Notes: generated by a model from the sequence alone, not told the origin. A DNA stretch of 64,000 nt from Micromonospora globbae (GCF_003610785.1 NZ_RAQQ01000022.1:38672-102671), one strand, 5' to 3'. Shown: positions 18,496 to 27,317, counted from the stretch's first letter. Numbers and translations: made by a program.

Positions 18496-19263
18496 TCAGT
18501 GTGCCTCCGGGTCCAGCCCCAGCACCGCCCGTCCGCCGTCCACGGGCAGGGTCACCCCGTTGACGAACCCCGCGGCGGGGGACAGCAACCAGACGATCGC
18601 GTCGGCGGCCTCCTCGACCCGGCCGATGCGGCCCAGTGGGTGCAGGCGGGCCAGCTCCGCGTCGATCCGGGCCGCCTCGGCCGGTTCCTGGCCGGCCAGG
18701 AACCCGGCGTGCCGTTCGGTGGCGATCGACCCGAGCGCCACCGCGTTGGCCCGGATGCCCCGAGGCCCGTACTCCACGGCGAGCGCCCGGGTCATCCCCT
18801 CCACGGCGGCCTTGGCGGTGGCGTACGGCAGGCAGCCGGGCACCGGCCGGGCCGCCTGGTGGGAGGACACGTTCACGATGGCCCCGGCCGTGCCGGCCGC
18901 GAGGAAGCGGCGCACCGCCGTCGCGGCCCCGGCGAGGGCCGGCCGCAGGTTCCGTCCGATGAGGTCGGCCACCTCCGCGACCGGTGTGGCGTGCACCGAG
19001 GCGTCCCGGAACACCGCCGCGTTGTTGACCCAGCCGGTCAGCGGCGCGGCCCGTTCGGCGAGGTCGGCGGCGTGACCTGCGACGGCCTCGTCGCCGGCGT
19101 CACCGACGACGCCGACCAGCCGGTCTGCGGCGGGGTGCCGGGCGAGCCAGTCGAGCGCCCCGGCGTCCCGTTCGACGACGACCACCGTGCCGCCCGCGGC
19201 GGCCAGCCGCTCGACGACCGCCCGGCCCACGCCCCGGCCTCCGCCGGTCACCACGCAGGACAC
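18496..19263 (-). CDS. short-chain dehydrogenase/reductase (SDR) family oxidoreductase
   Basis: 255 residues. GTG 19263 is chosen because GGGGGAGG lies just upstream and the protein then begins directly at the Rossmann strand (VSCVVTGGGRGVGRAV). Classical SDR motifs are present: TGGGRGVG cofactor loop, NNAAVF, catalytic Ser in IVNVSSHQAA, YATAK (Tyr-x3-Lys), and a C-terminal NGVTLPVDGG. Asp/Glu placement after the second strand (VVERDAG) suggests NAD rather than NADP. The substrate is not identifiable. The gene stands alone between the crystallin-like gene and a repeat-bearing spacer. Confidence 0.88.
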   Translation of the reverse strand: MSCVVTGGGRGVGRAVVERLAAAGGTVVVVERDAGALDWLARHPAADRLVGVVGDAGDEAVAGHAADLAERAAPLTGWVNNAAVFRDASVHATPVAEVADLIGRNLRPALAGAATAVRRFLAAGTAGAIVNVSSHQAARPVPGCLPYATAKAAVEGMTRALAVEYGPRGIRANAVALGSIATERHAGFLAGQEPAEAARIDAELARLHPLGRIGRVEEAADAIVWLLSPAAGFVNGVTLPVDGGRAVLGLDPEAH

Positions 19264-19678
19264 TCGCCTCCCCCTTCCGCCGGCCACCCGCCGACCGCGG
19301 GTCGCCCCGTCGCCGTCACCCGCCGGCCGCGGCTCAACCCCCGTCGCCCTCACCCGCCGGCCGCCCGCGCCTGCCACGGACCGGCGGTCACGGACCCGCC
19401 GGGCGCGCGCGACGTCGGTCACCGACGGCCGCCCGCCCGCCGCGGATCGGCACTGCGTCACGGCCCCGTCGGCCGCACGCGACGTCGGTCACCGACGGCA
19501 CGCCACTCCACCCTCGCAGCCGCCGGCAGCGACGGGCAACGGCCCTGCGGGCCTGCCCCAGATCCGGGGCAGCTCGACAGCGTCGGACCACACCCCGCTG
19601 GCCACCCCGTACACCGACCCTCGGCCCCGCCTCCGCGGGCCGTGGGTCGACCCGCGCCGGGCGGCCGGCCCGCGCCGG
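19264..19678. other. 415-base intergenic region with repeated palindrome
   Basis: No gene is seen. It carries the repeat listed at 19383-19498 and several C-rich runs. The downstream end is the tail of the DegV-family gene. Confidence 0.5.
19383..19498. repeat. 70-bp tandem repeat carrying a perfect 15-bp palindrome in each copy
   Basis: CGTCGGTCACCGACG occurs at 19413-19427 and again at 19483-19497, each inside a longer conserved block (GCGACGTCGGTCACCGACGG plus a diverged GTCACGG-CCCG-CGG stretch upstream). The two copies are 70 bases apart. Confidence 0.65.
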
Positions 19679-20551
19679 TCAGGCCGCGCCGAGCGGGGCC
19701 CGGCGGTGCACGACGACGCAGGCCAGCCCGGGTCCGGCGTGCGCGGCGACGACCGCGCCGGCCTCCGAGACGTACGTCTCGCGGATCCGGTCGCCGAGCC
19801 GCTCGGCGAGCGCGTCCAGCAGCGCCCGCGCCCGCTCCGGGGCGGCGAGATGGTGTACGCCCAGATCGACCTCGGCGTCCCCGGCCGCCTCGACAGCCAG
19901 GTCGACAAGGCGGGCGATCCCCCGGCTGGCCGTGCGCACCTTGTCCCTGAGCACGATCGCCCCGTCCGGCATGTGCATGATCGGCTTCACCGAGAGCGCC
20001 GTGCCGAGCAGCGCCTCGGCGGCGTTGATCCGTCCGCCCCGGCGGAGGAACTCCAGCGTGTCGACGTAGAAGAAGATGGCCGTCCGGTCGACGGCCTCCA
20101 CGGCGGCGCGGCGTACCCCGTCGAGGTCCGCACCCCGCTCGGCGGCCTCGGCGGCCGCGAGCACCGGGAAGCCCAGCCCCATGCCGGTGGCGCGGCTGTC
20201 GACCACGGCGACCCGGTCGTCCAGGCCGTCGGCGGCCAGCCGAGCCGCGTCGACGGTCCCGGAGAGCTCCGCCGACAGGTGCACCGACACCACGCCGTCC
20301 GCGCCGGCGTCGAGCAGCCGGCGGTACGTCCGGGCGAACTGCTCCGGGGCCGGGCGCGACGTGCTCGCCGAGACCCGCCGGCCCTGCAGGGCCTGGGTCG
20401 CGTCGGCCGGAGAGATCTCCACTCCCTCGAGCCCCTCCGCGCCGTTGAGCACGACGGTCAACGGCACCACGGTCAGCCGGTGCGCCCGCACCAGTTCGGG
20501 CGGAAGGTAGGCGGTGGAGTCGGTGACGACCGCGACGGGCATGCCCGGCAC
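19679..20551 (-). CDS. DegV family fatty-acid-binding protein
   Basis: 290 residues from GTG 20551; ATG 20542 (MPVAVVTDSTAYLP) is equally possible. The DegV fold is evident: VVTDSTAYLP, VVPLTVVLNG, SASTSRPAPEQFARTY (the T/S-S-x-P-S-like loop binding the carboxylate), VSVHLSAELSGT, VVDSRATGMGLG and FYVDTLEFLRRGGRIN. Family members bind fatty acids and in Firmicutes serve fatty-acid kinase (FakB). No FakA partner is visible here, and actinobacterial DegV roles are open. It is upstream of nothing in operon on its own strand; the phosphatase/rsfS/nadD set precedes it. Confidence 0.9.
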   Translation of the reverse strand: MPGMPVAVVTDSTAYLPPELVRAHRLTVVPLTVVLNGAEGLEGVEISPADATQALQGRRVSASTSRPAPEQFARTYRRLLDAGADGVVSVHLSAELSGTVDAARLAADGLDDRVAVVDSRATGMGLGFPVLAAAEAAERGADLDGVRRAAVEAVDRTAIFFYVDTLEFLRRGGRINAAEALLGTALSVKPIMHMPDGAIVLRDKVRTASRGIARLVDLAVEAAGDAEVDLGVHHLAAPERARALLDALAERLGDRIRETYVSEAGAVVAAHAGPGLACVVVHRRAPLGAA

Positions 20552-20668
20552 GCTAGCCGATGCCGCCGGCCACCACGAGGGCGCGTCGCGCGCGGCCGGA
20601 CCCCGCGAGACGGCCGGGCCGCGCGAGGCTGCTCGACCCCGGGATGCGGCCGGGCCGGCGGCGTGATG

Positions 20669-21298
20669 TCAGAGGGCGTCGGCGACGGCCGGGGCGACGA
20701 TGAGGCCGACGTTGTGGGCGCGCAGGTGCCACCCCCGCACGTCGTCGTGCCGCAGTTCGCTCCAGTGGCAGTTCTGCAGCGACCCGACGGCGCGCAGCAC
20801 GGCGGCGTCCCAGCCGAGCACGTGTCCCATCCCCTGCCGGGCGCCGCCGCCGTGGGTGGCGACGACGACGGTGCCGCCCGGGGCCGCCTCGGCGGCGTCG
20901 ATGAGGGCACTCCCCACCCGCTTGCCGAGGTCGTCGAGCGTCTCGATCTCCGAACCCGGGTCGGGGTCGCCGGCGCGCCAGCGGGCGTACTCGGCCGGGA
21001 AGCGCTCGGCGACCTCGGTGAGGAGGAGCCCCTGCCACCGGCCGAAGTGGCGTTCCCGGAGCCGGGCGTCGGTGCGGACCGTCAGCCCGGTCACGGCGGC
21101 GAGCGCGGCGGCGGTCTCCGCGGCCCGGCTGAGGTCGCTCGCCACGATGGCGTCGGGGCGCAGGGCGGCGAGCAGCGGCGCGGCGGCGCGGGCCTGCTCC
21201 CGGCCGAGGTCGTTCAGCGGGACGTCGGTCTGGCCCTGGACGCGGTTGGCGGCGTTCCAGTCGGTGTTGCCGTGCCGCCAGACGATCAGCCGCGTCAT
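20669..21298 (-). CDS. histidine phosphatase family protein (phosphoglycerate mutase-like)
   Basis: 209 residues. ATG 21298 overlaps the rsfS stop in ATGA, so translation is coupled. The branch-1 histidine phosphatase signature RHGNTDWN is at the start (phospho-acceptor His in RHG), with SDLSRAAETA, RERHFGRWQG and the second catalytic His in VVATHGGGARQG. In actinomycetes this gene regularly follows rsfS and is usually annotated as a phosphoglycerate mutase-like phosphatase; some such neighbours are glucosyl-3-phosphoglycerate phosphatases, but the specificity cannot be read from the sequence. Confidence 0.88.
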   Translation of the reverse strand: MTRLIVWRHGNTDWNAANRVQGQTDVPLNDLGREQARAAAPLLAALRPDAIVASDLSRAAETAAALAAVTGLTVRTDARLRERHFGRWQGLLLTEVAERFPAEYARWRAGDPDPGSEIETLDDLGKRVGSALIDAAEAAPGGTVVVATHGGGARQGMGHVLGWDAAVLRAVGSLQNCHWSELRHDDVRGWHLRAHNVGLIVAPAVADAL

Positions 21299-21702
21299 TC
21301 CGCGGCGGAACCGGCGCCGGACTCGGCGTCCACCAGGGCCCGGTCGACGAACGGGATGGTCGGGCAGTCCTTCCACAGCCGGTCGAGGGCGTAGAACTCC
21401 CGCTCCTCGGTGTGCTGGACGTGCACCACGATGTCGACGTAGTCGAGCAGCACCCAGCGCCCGCCGCGCTCCCCCTCGCGCCGCACCGGCTTGGCCTTCT
21501 CGGGAAGCTCCAGCAGGCGCTCCTCGATGGCATCGACGATGGCGAGCACCTGACGCTCGTTCGGGGCCGCGGCGAGCAGGAACGCGTCGGTGATGGCCAG
21601 CTGGTCGCCCACGTCGATGATGACGATGTCCTGCGCCTTCTTGTCGGCGGCGGCCTGGGCCGCGGCGGTCGCCAGCTCGTACGCGCGCTCGGAAACTGTC
21701 AC
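21295..21702 (-). CDS. rsfS: ribosome silencing factor RsfS
   Basis: 135 residues. GTG 21702 is selected by the AAGGAG site 5 bases ahead; the upstream extension is not conserved-looking. The RsfS/Iojap fold is clear: AAAQAAADKKAQDIVIIDVGDQ, ITDAFLLAAAPNERQVLAIVDAIEE, and GRWVLLDYVDIVVHVQHTEEREFYALDRLW. RsfS binds ribosomal protein uL14 and blocks subunit joining during starvation. It sits between nadD and the phosphatase, the standard bacterial arrangement. Confidence 0.95.
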   Translation of the reverse strand: MTVSERAYELATAAAQAAADKKAQDIVIIDVGDQLAITDAFLLAAAPNERQVLAIVDAIEERLLELPEKAKPVRREGERGGRWVLLDYVDIVVHVQHTEEREFYALDRLWKDCPTIPFVDRALVDAESGAGSAAE

Positions 21703-21812
21703 CGTTCTCCTTCGATCAACCGTGCGATCCTCCAAGGGTCTCACACGCGGCGTCGTTCCGACTTGTCAGTTCTGGCGGGTAACCCGCTGGACCGGGGACA
21801 TAACGGGCAGGG

Positions 21813-22409
21813 TCAGCGCTGGTAGAGGCGACGCTTGGCGATGTACTGGACCACACCGTCGGGCACCAGGTACCAGACGGGTTCGCCCCGGGCGACGCGA
21901 GCACGGCAGTCGGTGCTGGAGATGGCCATGGCCGGCACCTGCACGAGGCTGACCGTGTCGGCGGGCAGGTGCTTGTCGGTGAGTTCGAAGCCGGGCCGGG
22001 TCACCCCGATGAAGTGGGCGAGTTCGAAGATCTCGTCCAGGTCCTTCCAGGAGAGGATCTTCTCCAGCGCGTCCGCCCCGGTGATGAAGTAGAGCTGCAC
22101 CTTCGGGCCGTACTCGGCGTGCAGGTCCCGCAGGGTGTCGACGGTGTAGGTCGGGCCGCCGCGGTCGATGTCCACGCGGCTCACCTGGAAGCGCGGGTTG
22201 GAGGCGGTGGCGATCACCGTCATGAGGTAGCGGTCCTCGGCGGGGCTGACCGGCACGTCGGCCTTCTGCCACGGCTGGCCGGTGGGCACGAAGACCACCT
22301 CGTCCAGCCCGAACCGGTCGGCCACCTCACTGGCCGCGACCAGGTGCCCGTGGTGGATCGGGTCGAAGGTGCCACCCATGATCCCGATCCGCCGGATATC
22401 TTCCTCCAC
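21813..22409 (-). CDS. nadD: nicotinate-nucleotide adenylyltransferase
   Basis: 198 residues from GTG 22409. NadD transfers AMP from ATP to nicotinate mononucleotide in NAD synthesis. Motifs: GIMGGTFDPIHHGHL (nucleotidyltransferase H-x-G-H), FVPTGQPWQK, a DxDRGGPTYTVDTL substrate motif, ITGADALEKILSW, and a terminal SSTDCRARVARGEPVWYLVP (the ISSTxIR equivalent). The start has no good spacing to a Shine-Dalgarno, so it may be translated from a short leader. The 110-base gap to rsfS suggests either a long operon spacer or a separate promoter. Confidence 0.95.
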   Translation of the reverse strand: MEEDIRRIGIMGGTFDPIHHGHLVAASEVADRFGLDEVVFVPTGQPWQKADVPVSPAEDRYLMTVIATASNPRFQVSRVDIDRGGPTYTVDTLRDLHAEYGPKVQLYFITGADALEKILSWKDLDEIFELAHFIGVTRPGFELTDKHLPADTVSLVQVPAMAISSTDCRARVARGEPVWYLVPDGVVQYIAKRRLYQR

Positions 22410-22540
22410 CCCGTGATCGTAGGCCGGTCGCCCGCGCCGGCACCCCCGGCGGTGACGTGGCCCGCACCACGCTCGCCACCGGCGGCACGCGACGGGGGCG
22501 CGGACCGGACGGGGTCGCGCTCGGTTGCTCGCACCCGTAC

Positions 22541-22554
22541 ACTCGTTTGCGAGT
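22541..22554. promoter_or_regulatory. candidate PadR operator
   Basis: The inverted repeat ACTCG-TTTG-CGAGT lies 28 bases upstream of the padR-type start, where a winged-helix repressor would block its own transcription. There is also a nearby GCTCGC half-site at 22527. Confidence 0.45.
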
Positions 22555-22582
22555 AATCGGGGACGAGCAACAGGAGGACGGC

Positions 22583-23230
22583 ATGCCGAAGCGGCGCAAG
22601 GTCGGAAACCTGCTCGCCCTCGCGTCGCTCTCCGCCCTCGTCCAGCGGCCCATGCACCCGTACGAGATCGCCACCGCCCTGCGCACCTGGGGGAAGGACC
22701 AGGACATGGAGATCAAGTGGGGGTCCTTCTACACGGTGGTCCGCAACATGGAGCGGCACGGCCTCATCGAGGCCGTGGAGAGTGTCCGGGCGGGCCGGCG
22801 GCCCGAGCGGACGGTCTACCGGATCACCGACGCCGGGCGGGCGGAGCTGGTCGACTGGGCGCGCGAGCTGGTGTCCACGCCGGAGCCGGAGCACCCGCGC
22901 TTCCGCGCCGGGCTCAGCGTGCTCGCCGCCCTGCACCCCGACGAGGCGGTGACGCTGCTGCGGCGGCGCCTGTCCCTGCTCGACGAGGGGATCCGCGCCG
23001 CGCGCGACACGCTCGCCGAGGAGGGGCGGCGGATCCCGCGGCTGTTCCTGGTCGAGTCGGAGTACGACCTGGCCATCCGGGAGGCCGAGGCGGCCTGGGT
23101 CCGCGGCCTGCTCGCCGAGCTGACCGCGGGCACCTATCCGGGGCTGGACCAGTGGCGGGCGTTCCACGAGACCGGCGAGATGCCACCGGAACTGACCGAA
23201 CTCACGGAGAGGGGCGACGGCACGCAGTGA
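22583..23230 (+). CDS. PadR family transcriptional regulator
   Basis: 215 residues from ATG 22583, with AGGAGG 6 bases upstream. The N-terminal winged helix shows PadR features: VQRPMHPYEIATALRTWGK, IKWGSFYTVVRNMERHGLIEAVE (recognition helix with GSFYTVV) and RRPERTVYRITDAGRAEL. A C-terminal helical region (residues about 100-215) is of the PadR_C/AphA-like dimerisation type. PadR repressors commonly sense small aromatics or lipophilic drugs. It is followed by an FAD monooxygenase after a strong terminator, so any control of that gene would be in trans through a second site. Confidence 0.88.
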   Translation: MPKRRKVGNLLALASLSALVQRPMHPYEIATALRTWGKDQDMEIKWGSFYTVVRNMERHGLIEAVESVRAGRRPERTVYRITDAGRAELVDWARELVSTPEPEHPRFRAGLSVLAALHPDEAVTLLRRRLSLLDEGIRAARDTLAEEGRRIPRLFLVESEYDLAIREAEAAWVRGLLAELTAGTYPGLDQWRAFHETGEMPPELTELTERGDGTQ

Positions 23231-23236
23231 CACGAC

Positions 23237-23272
23237 GGCCCCGGCGCGGTGCGCCAACACCGCGCCGGGGCC
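23237..23272 (+). terminator. intrinsic terminator after padR-type gene
   Basis: A perfect 15-bp GC-rich stem (23237-23251 with 23258-23272) and a 6-base loop begin 6 bases after the stop codon. Confidence 0.85.
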
Positions 23273-23420
23273 CTACCTCGGTACCGCACCTGGACGGTGC
23301 CCGGCCCGAAGCGGCAACCACGAGGATAGCCGGGCCTCCTCCCAGGTCGGTGCCACACGCGCGCCCACGACTGCCGTGGGCGCGGCGGACGAACGAGCAC
23401 CCACGACCAGGGAGACGACC

Positions 23421-24608
23421 ATGCCCACAGTCAGAACGGCCATCGTGATCGGCGGCGGTGTCGCCGGCCCCGTGACGGCGCTGGCGCTGCGCCGCGCCGG
23501 CATCGCCGCCACCGTGTACGAGGCGTACCCGACCACTGCCGACGGCGTCGGCGGCACCCTCGCGCTGGCGCCCAACGGCGTCGCCGCGCTGCGCGTCGTC
23601 GGAGCGGACCGCGCGGTCACCGACATCGCCACCCCGATCCACCGCACGGCCATGGCCGTGGGCCGCAAGCGGTTCGACCTTCCGGGGCTGGCGGACGTGC
23701 CCCCGTTGCAGGTGGTGCACCGCGCGGCGCTGCACCGGGCGCTGCACGACAGGGCCCTGGCCGAGGGGGTGGTGATTGAGCACGGCAGGCGCCTCGTCGA
23801 CGTACGGGAGACGGCCGACTCCGTCACCGCCCGGTTCGCCGACGGCACCACCGCCACGGCCGACGTCCTCGTGGGCGCCGACGGGATCCGCTCGACGGTG
23901 CGTACGCTCATCGACCCGGACGCGCCGGGGCCGCACTACACCGGGCTGCTCGGCTTCGAGTCGGTGGCCCGGCACGAGGTGGACGTCGCACCGGGCACCA
24001 TGACGTTCGCCTTCGGCCGGCGGGGCTACTACATCTACTGGCCGGAGCCGGGTGGCGGCACCCGGTGGGGCGTCAACCTGCCGCAGGACCGGCCCATGAC
24101 GCTCACCGAGGCCCGCGCCGTGCCCGCCGAGGAGTGGCTGCGTACGCTGCGCGCCGCGTACGGCGACGACGACCCCGGCGGGCAGCTCATGCGCACCAGC
24201 GACGCGGACGGGCTCCAGGTGGTGGGCTCGCTGCTGATCATGCCGCCGGTGCCGCGCTGGCACCGGGGGCGGATGGTGCTGGTCGGCGACTCGGCCCACG
24301 CGCCATCGAACAGCTCGGGCCAGGGCGCGTCGCTGGCGATCGAGAGCGCCGTGCAGCTCGCGCGCTGCCTGCGGGACCTGCCCGACGTGCCGTCGGCGTT
24401 CGCCACCTACGAGCGGCTGCGGCGGGAGCGGGTGGAGAAGGTGGCCGCCCGCGCGGCGCGGATCAACCGGGCCAAGGCGCCCGGTCCGCTGGCCCGGGCG
24501 CTCATGCCCCTGCTCATGCCGCTGCTGGTGCGCACGGCCATGAACCCGGAGAAGACGATGGGCCACGAGCAGCGCTACGTCATCGACTGGGACGCCGCGG
24601 TGCGCTGA
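23421..24608 (+). CDS. FAD-dependent monooxygenase (aromatic hydroxylase type)
   Basis: 395 residues. ATG 23421 follows CAGGGAG. Group A flavoprotein motifs are present in order: GGGVAGPVTALALRRAG (FAD Rossmann loop), VLVGADGIRSTVR (DG motif binding FAD and NADPH) and GRMVLVGDSAHAPSNSSGQG (GD motif). Relatives hydroxylate phenolics or inactivate antibiotics such as tetracycline and rifampicin (TetX/Rox-like enzymes); the substrate here is not known. The PadR neighbour suggests induction by a xenobiotic or aromatic. Length is typical. It ends next to a palindromic intergenic element. Confidence 0.88.
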   Translation: MPTVRTAIVIGGGVAGPVTALALRRAGIAATVYEAYPTTADGVGGTLALAPNGVAALRVVGADRAVTDIATPIHRTAMAVGRKRFDLPGLADVPPLQVVHRAALHRALHDRALAEGVVIEHGRRLVDVRETADSVTARFADGTTATADVLVGADGIRSTVRTLIDPDAPGPHYTGLLGFESVARHEVDVAPGTMTFAFGRRGYYIYWPEPGGGTRWGVNLPQDRPMTLTEARAVPAEEWLRTLRAAYGDDDPGGQLMRTSDADGLQVVGSLLIMPPVPRWHRGRMVLVGDSAHAPSNSSGQGASLAIESAVQLARCLRDLPDVPSAFATYERLRRERVEKVAARAARINRAKAPGPLARALMPLLMPLLVRTAMNPEKTMGHEQRYVIDWDAAVR

Positions 24609-24628
24609 CCCCGAGCGACACTCCTCGT

Positions 24629-24697
24629 CGATCTTGCACTTTCGGCCCGCGAAACGCGAGGCATGTACCTTTCGTCGGGGCCGAAAGTGCAAGATCG
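24629..24697. repeat. palindromic intergenic element, copy 1
   Basis: 20-bp perfect arms at 24629-24648 and 24678-24697 (starting CGATCTTGCACTTTC) surround a 29-base centre with further partial pairing. The arms are shared with elements at 31643-31721 and 53392-53471. Here it lies between the convergent monooxygenase and pepN genes and could act as a bidirectional terminator. Confidence 0.9.
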
Positions 24698-24733
24698 CGG
24701 GGGCTCGGGACGGCTGTGGCTCGGGACGGGCTG

Positions 24734-27250
24734 TCAGGCCACGGTGGCGGCCACCGCGGTGCGTGCCACGAGCGCGCGGCGCATGTCGTCGTCGGCGTCG
24801 GTGACCACGCGGCGCAGCCCCGGGGTCAGGTCGTCGCGCGCCAGCAGCGCGGCCGCCGCCTCCCAGGTGGACTGCGCCACGGCGTAGCGGGGGTACGCGA
24901 GGCTCGCCACCCGCTCCGCCGTCCAGGCCGTACGCCGCCGGGCCGTGGCGGGCATGTCCGCGAAGTACCGGTCGACGTACTCGGCGGTCAGCTCGGCCTG
25001 CTCGGGCTGCCAGAAACCCGCCGCGGTCGCCTCGACCAGCCGGTTGGACAGCTCGGTGTTACGGGTGACGATCTCCCAGGCGGCCCGCTTGGCGTCGGCG
25101 TCGGGCAGCGCCGCCCGGCACCGGGCGGCCCGTTCCGCGCCCGCCGCGCTGCGGTCGGCCGCCTCCTCGGCGGCGATCTCCGCTTCGCCGGCCGCGCCGA
25201 GCACGACGAGCCGGCGCAGCACCGCCCAACGCAGCTCCGCGTCGACGGCCAGTCCGGGCGGCACGTCCCGGCCGGCGAGCCAGCCGGTCAGCAGGTCCGC
25301 GTCGGCGGTGGCCTCGACGAGCCCGCGCGTGGCGGCGAGCTGCAGGGAACCGCCGGGCGGCGCGCCGCGCAGCAACGCCGCGCAGGCCTCGGCCATTCGG
25401 GCCAGCGCCGCCTCCCGGCTCGCGGGGTCGAGGTAGCGGTCGACGAGCGACCGGCTCATCGTGAGCACGTCCTCGGCGATGATCACCTCGGTCTCGGTGG
25501 GCAGCGCCGCGGCGATCAGCGCGACGACGGCGGACACGGGCCGCTCCCCGTCGGTCGCCGCGTCCAGCGCCTCACCCCACAGCAGCGCCCGGGCCAGCGG
25601 ATCGGCCAGACCCGGCAGCACGAGCGGTACGGCGTCGGCCGAGGCGGGGTCGAGGCGCACCTTCGCGAAGGTGAGGTCGCCGTCGTTGGGCAGCAGCAGC
25701 CGGGCGGCCGGGGCCCCGGCCAGCGTGCCCAGCACCGTCCGTCCACCGTCGGCGTCCGGGTCCAGGTCCACCTCGATCCGGTCGACGCCGCCGTCCACGG
25801 CGTACCGGCCGACGCCGATGCGGTGCGGGCGCAGCACCGGATGGGACGGCGGCGCGGTCTGCACCACGGCGACCTCGCGGTAGCGCCCGTCGGCGTCGAC
25901 CCGCACCTCGGCGCGCAGCGTGTTGACCTGCGCCCGGCGCAGCCAGCGCTCGGCCCAGTCGGTGAGGTCCCGACCGCTGGCCGCGCTGAGGCTGGCGAGC
26001 AGGTCGGCCAGCGTGGCGTTGCCGAACCGGTGCGCCGCGAAGTGCGCGTTCAACCCCGCCAGGAAGGCGTCGTCGCCGAGCCAGGCGACCAGCTGCCGCA
26101 GCACGCTCGCGCCCTTGGCGTACGAGATGCCGTCGAAGTTGAGCAGCGCCTGCGCCGCGTCGGCGACCTCCTCGGGGGCCACGGGGTGGGTGGAGGGGCG
26201 CTGGTCGGCGGCGTACCCCCACGCCTTGCGGCGCAGCGCGAACGTCGTCCAGGCACCGCCGAACCGGGTCGCCTCGGCGGTCACCCGGGTGCCCAGGTAC
26301 TCGGCGAAGGACTCGTTCAGCCACAGGTCGTCCCACCAGCGCATGGTGACGAGGTCGCCGAACCACATGTGCGCCATCTCGTGCGCGATCGTGGTGGCCC
26401 GCAGCTCCCGCTGGCTGTCGGTCACCGCCGAGCGGAACACGTAGTCGTCGCGGATCGTGACGAGACCCGGGTTCTCCATGGCGCCGGCGTTGAACTCCGG
26501 CACGAACGCCTGGTCGTACTTGCCGAACGGGTAGCGCTCGGCGAACAGCTCGTGGAACCGGTCGAGGCACTGCTTGGTGACGGTGAAGATCTCGTCGGCG
26601 TCCGCGTCGAGGTGCTCGGCGAGCGACCGCCGGCAGTAGACGGCCAGCGGAACGCCGTCGTGCTCGTCCCGCCGGACGTGGTACGGCCCGGCGATCAGCG
26701 AGAAGAAGTACGTGGCCAGGGGCCTCGTCGGGGCGAACTCCCAGCGCCCCGGGCGCGGGGTGGCCGCGAGCTGCCCGTTGGCCGCCACCGTCCACTCCGG
26801 CGGCGCGGTGACGGCGAGGGTCACCGGCGCCTTCAGGTCGGGCTGGTCGAAGGCGGCGAAGATGCGCTGCACGTCGTCGAGGAAGGACATGGCGTAGAGG
26901 TAGGTCTCGCCGTCGGCCGGGTCGACGAAGCGGTGCATGCCCTCCCCGGTGTTCGAGTACGCCATCTCCGCCTCGACCGTCAGCGTGTTGTGCTCCCGCA
27001 GCCCGGCCAGCGGCAGCCGGTTGTCGTCCAGGTCGCCGGGGTCGAGGGCGCGGTCGTTCAGGCGTACGGCCAGCAGCTTCGCGGGCTTCACCTCGGCGAA
27101 CGTCGCGGAGCCGGGGGTCGCCCGGAACCGGATCGTGACGCGGGAGTGGAACAGTTCCCCGCCGCCGGTGAGGTCGAGGTCCACGTCGTAGGACTCGACG
27201 GTAATCGCCGCGCCACGCGCGGTCGCCTCTACACGGGTCAGGCTCGGCAT
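24734..27250 (-). CDS. pepN: aminopeptidase N (M1 zinc metallopeptidase)
   Basis: 838 residues. ATG 27250 is chosen because M1 similarity begins with MPSLTRVEA; longer versions extend into the divergent promoter region. Visible: the GAMEN exopeptidase motif, zinc site HEMAH at residues 290-294, the second zinc ligand in NESFAEY, and a catalytic-Tyr region. The C-terminal ERAP1-like helical domain (about residues 520-838) is complete. The enzyme removes N-terminal residues from peptides in the cytoplasm. Length matches actinobacterial PepN (about 850). It is divergent from the DUF397 gene. Confidence 0.96.
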   Translation of the reverse strand: MPSLTRVEATARGAAITVESYDVDLDLTGGGELFHSRVTIRFRATPGSATFAEVKPAKLLAVRLNDRALDPGDLDDNRLPLAGLREHNTLTVEAEMAYSNTGEGMHRFVDPADGETYLYAMSFLDDVQRIFAAFDQPDLKAPVTLAVTAPPEWTVAANGQLAATPRPGRWEFAPTRPLATYFFSLIAGPYHVRRDEHDGVPLAVYCRRSLAEHLDADADEIFTVTKQCLDRFHELFAERYPFGKYDQAFVPEFNAGAMENPGLVTIRDDYVFRSAVTDSQRELRATTIAHEMAHMWFGDLVTMRWWDDLWLNESFAEYLGTRVTAEATRFGGAWTTFALRRKAWGYAADQRPSTHPVAPEEVADAAQALLNFDGISYAKGASVLRQLVAWLGDDAFLAGLNAHFAAHRFGNATLADLLASLSAASGRDLTDWAERWLRRAQVNTLRAEVRVDADGRYREVAVVQTAPPSHPVLRPHRIGVGRYAVDGGVDRIEVDLDPDADGGRTVLGTLAGAPAARLLLPNDGDLTFAKVRLDPASADAVPLVLPGLADPLARALLWGEALDAATDGERPVSAVVALIAAALPTETEVIIAEDVLTMSRSLVDRYLDPASREAALARMAEACAALLRGAPPGGSLQLAATRGLVEATADADLLTGWLAGRDVPPGLAVDAELRWAVLRRLVVLGAAGEAEIAAEEAADRSAAGAERAARCRAALPDADAKRAAWEIVTRNTELSNRLVEATAAGFWQPEQAELTAEYVDRYFADMPATARRRTAWTAERVASLAYPRYAVAQSTWEAAAALLARDDLTPGLRRVVTDADDDMRRALVARTAVAATVA

Positions 27251-27317
27251 CCGCTTATCCTGCCCGATGGGGATCCGCACGTGTTTCCCCCGCGACGTGT
27301 GCACTGGAGGAATGACC

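Noticed and set aside
22398..22409. ATC as start of nadD, by analogy with the TIGR03936 gene
   Set aside because: GTG 22409 is available and encodes a sensible N-terminus; ATC would not improve the ribosome site convincingly.
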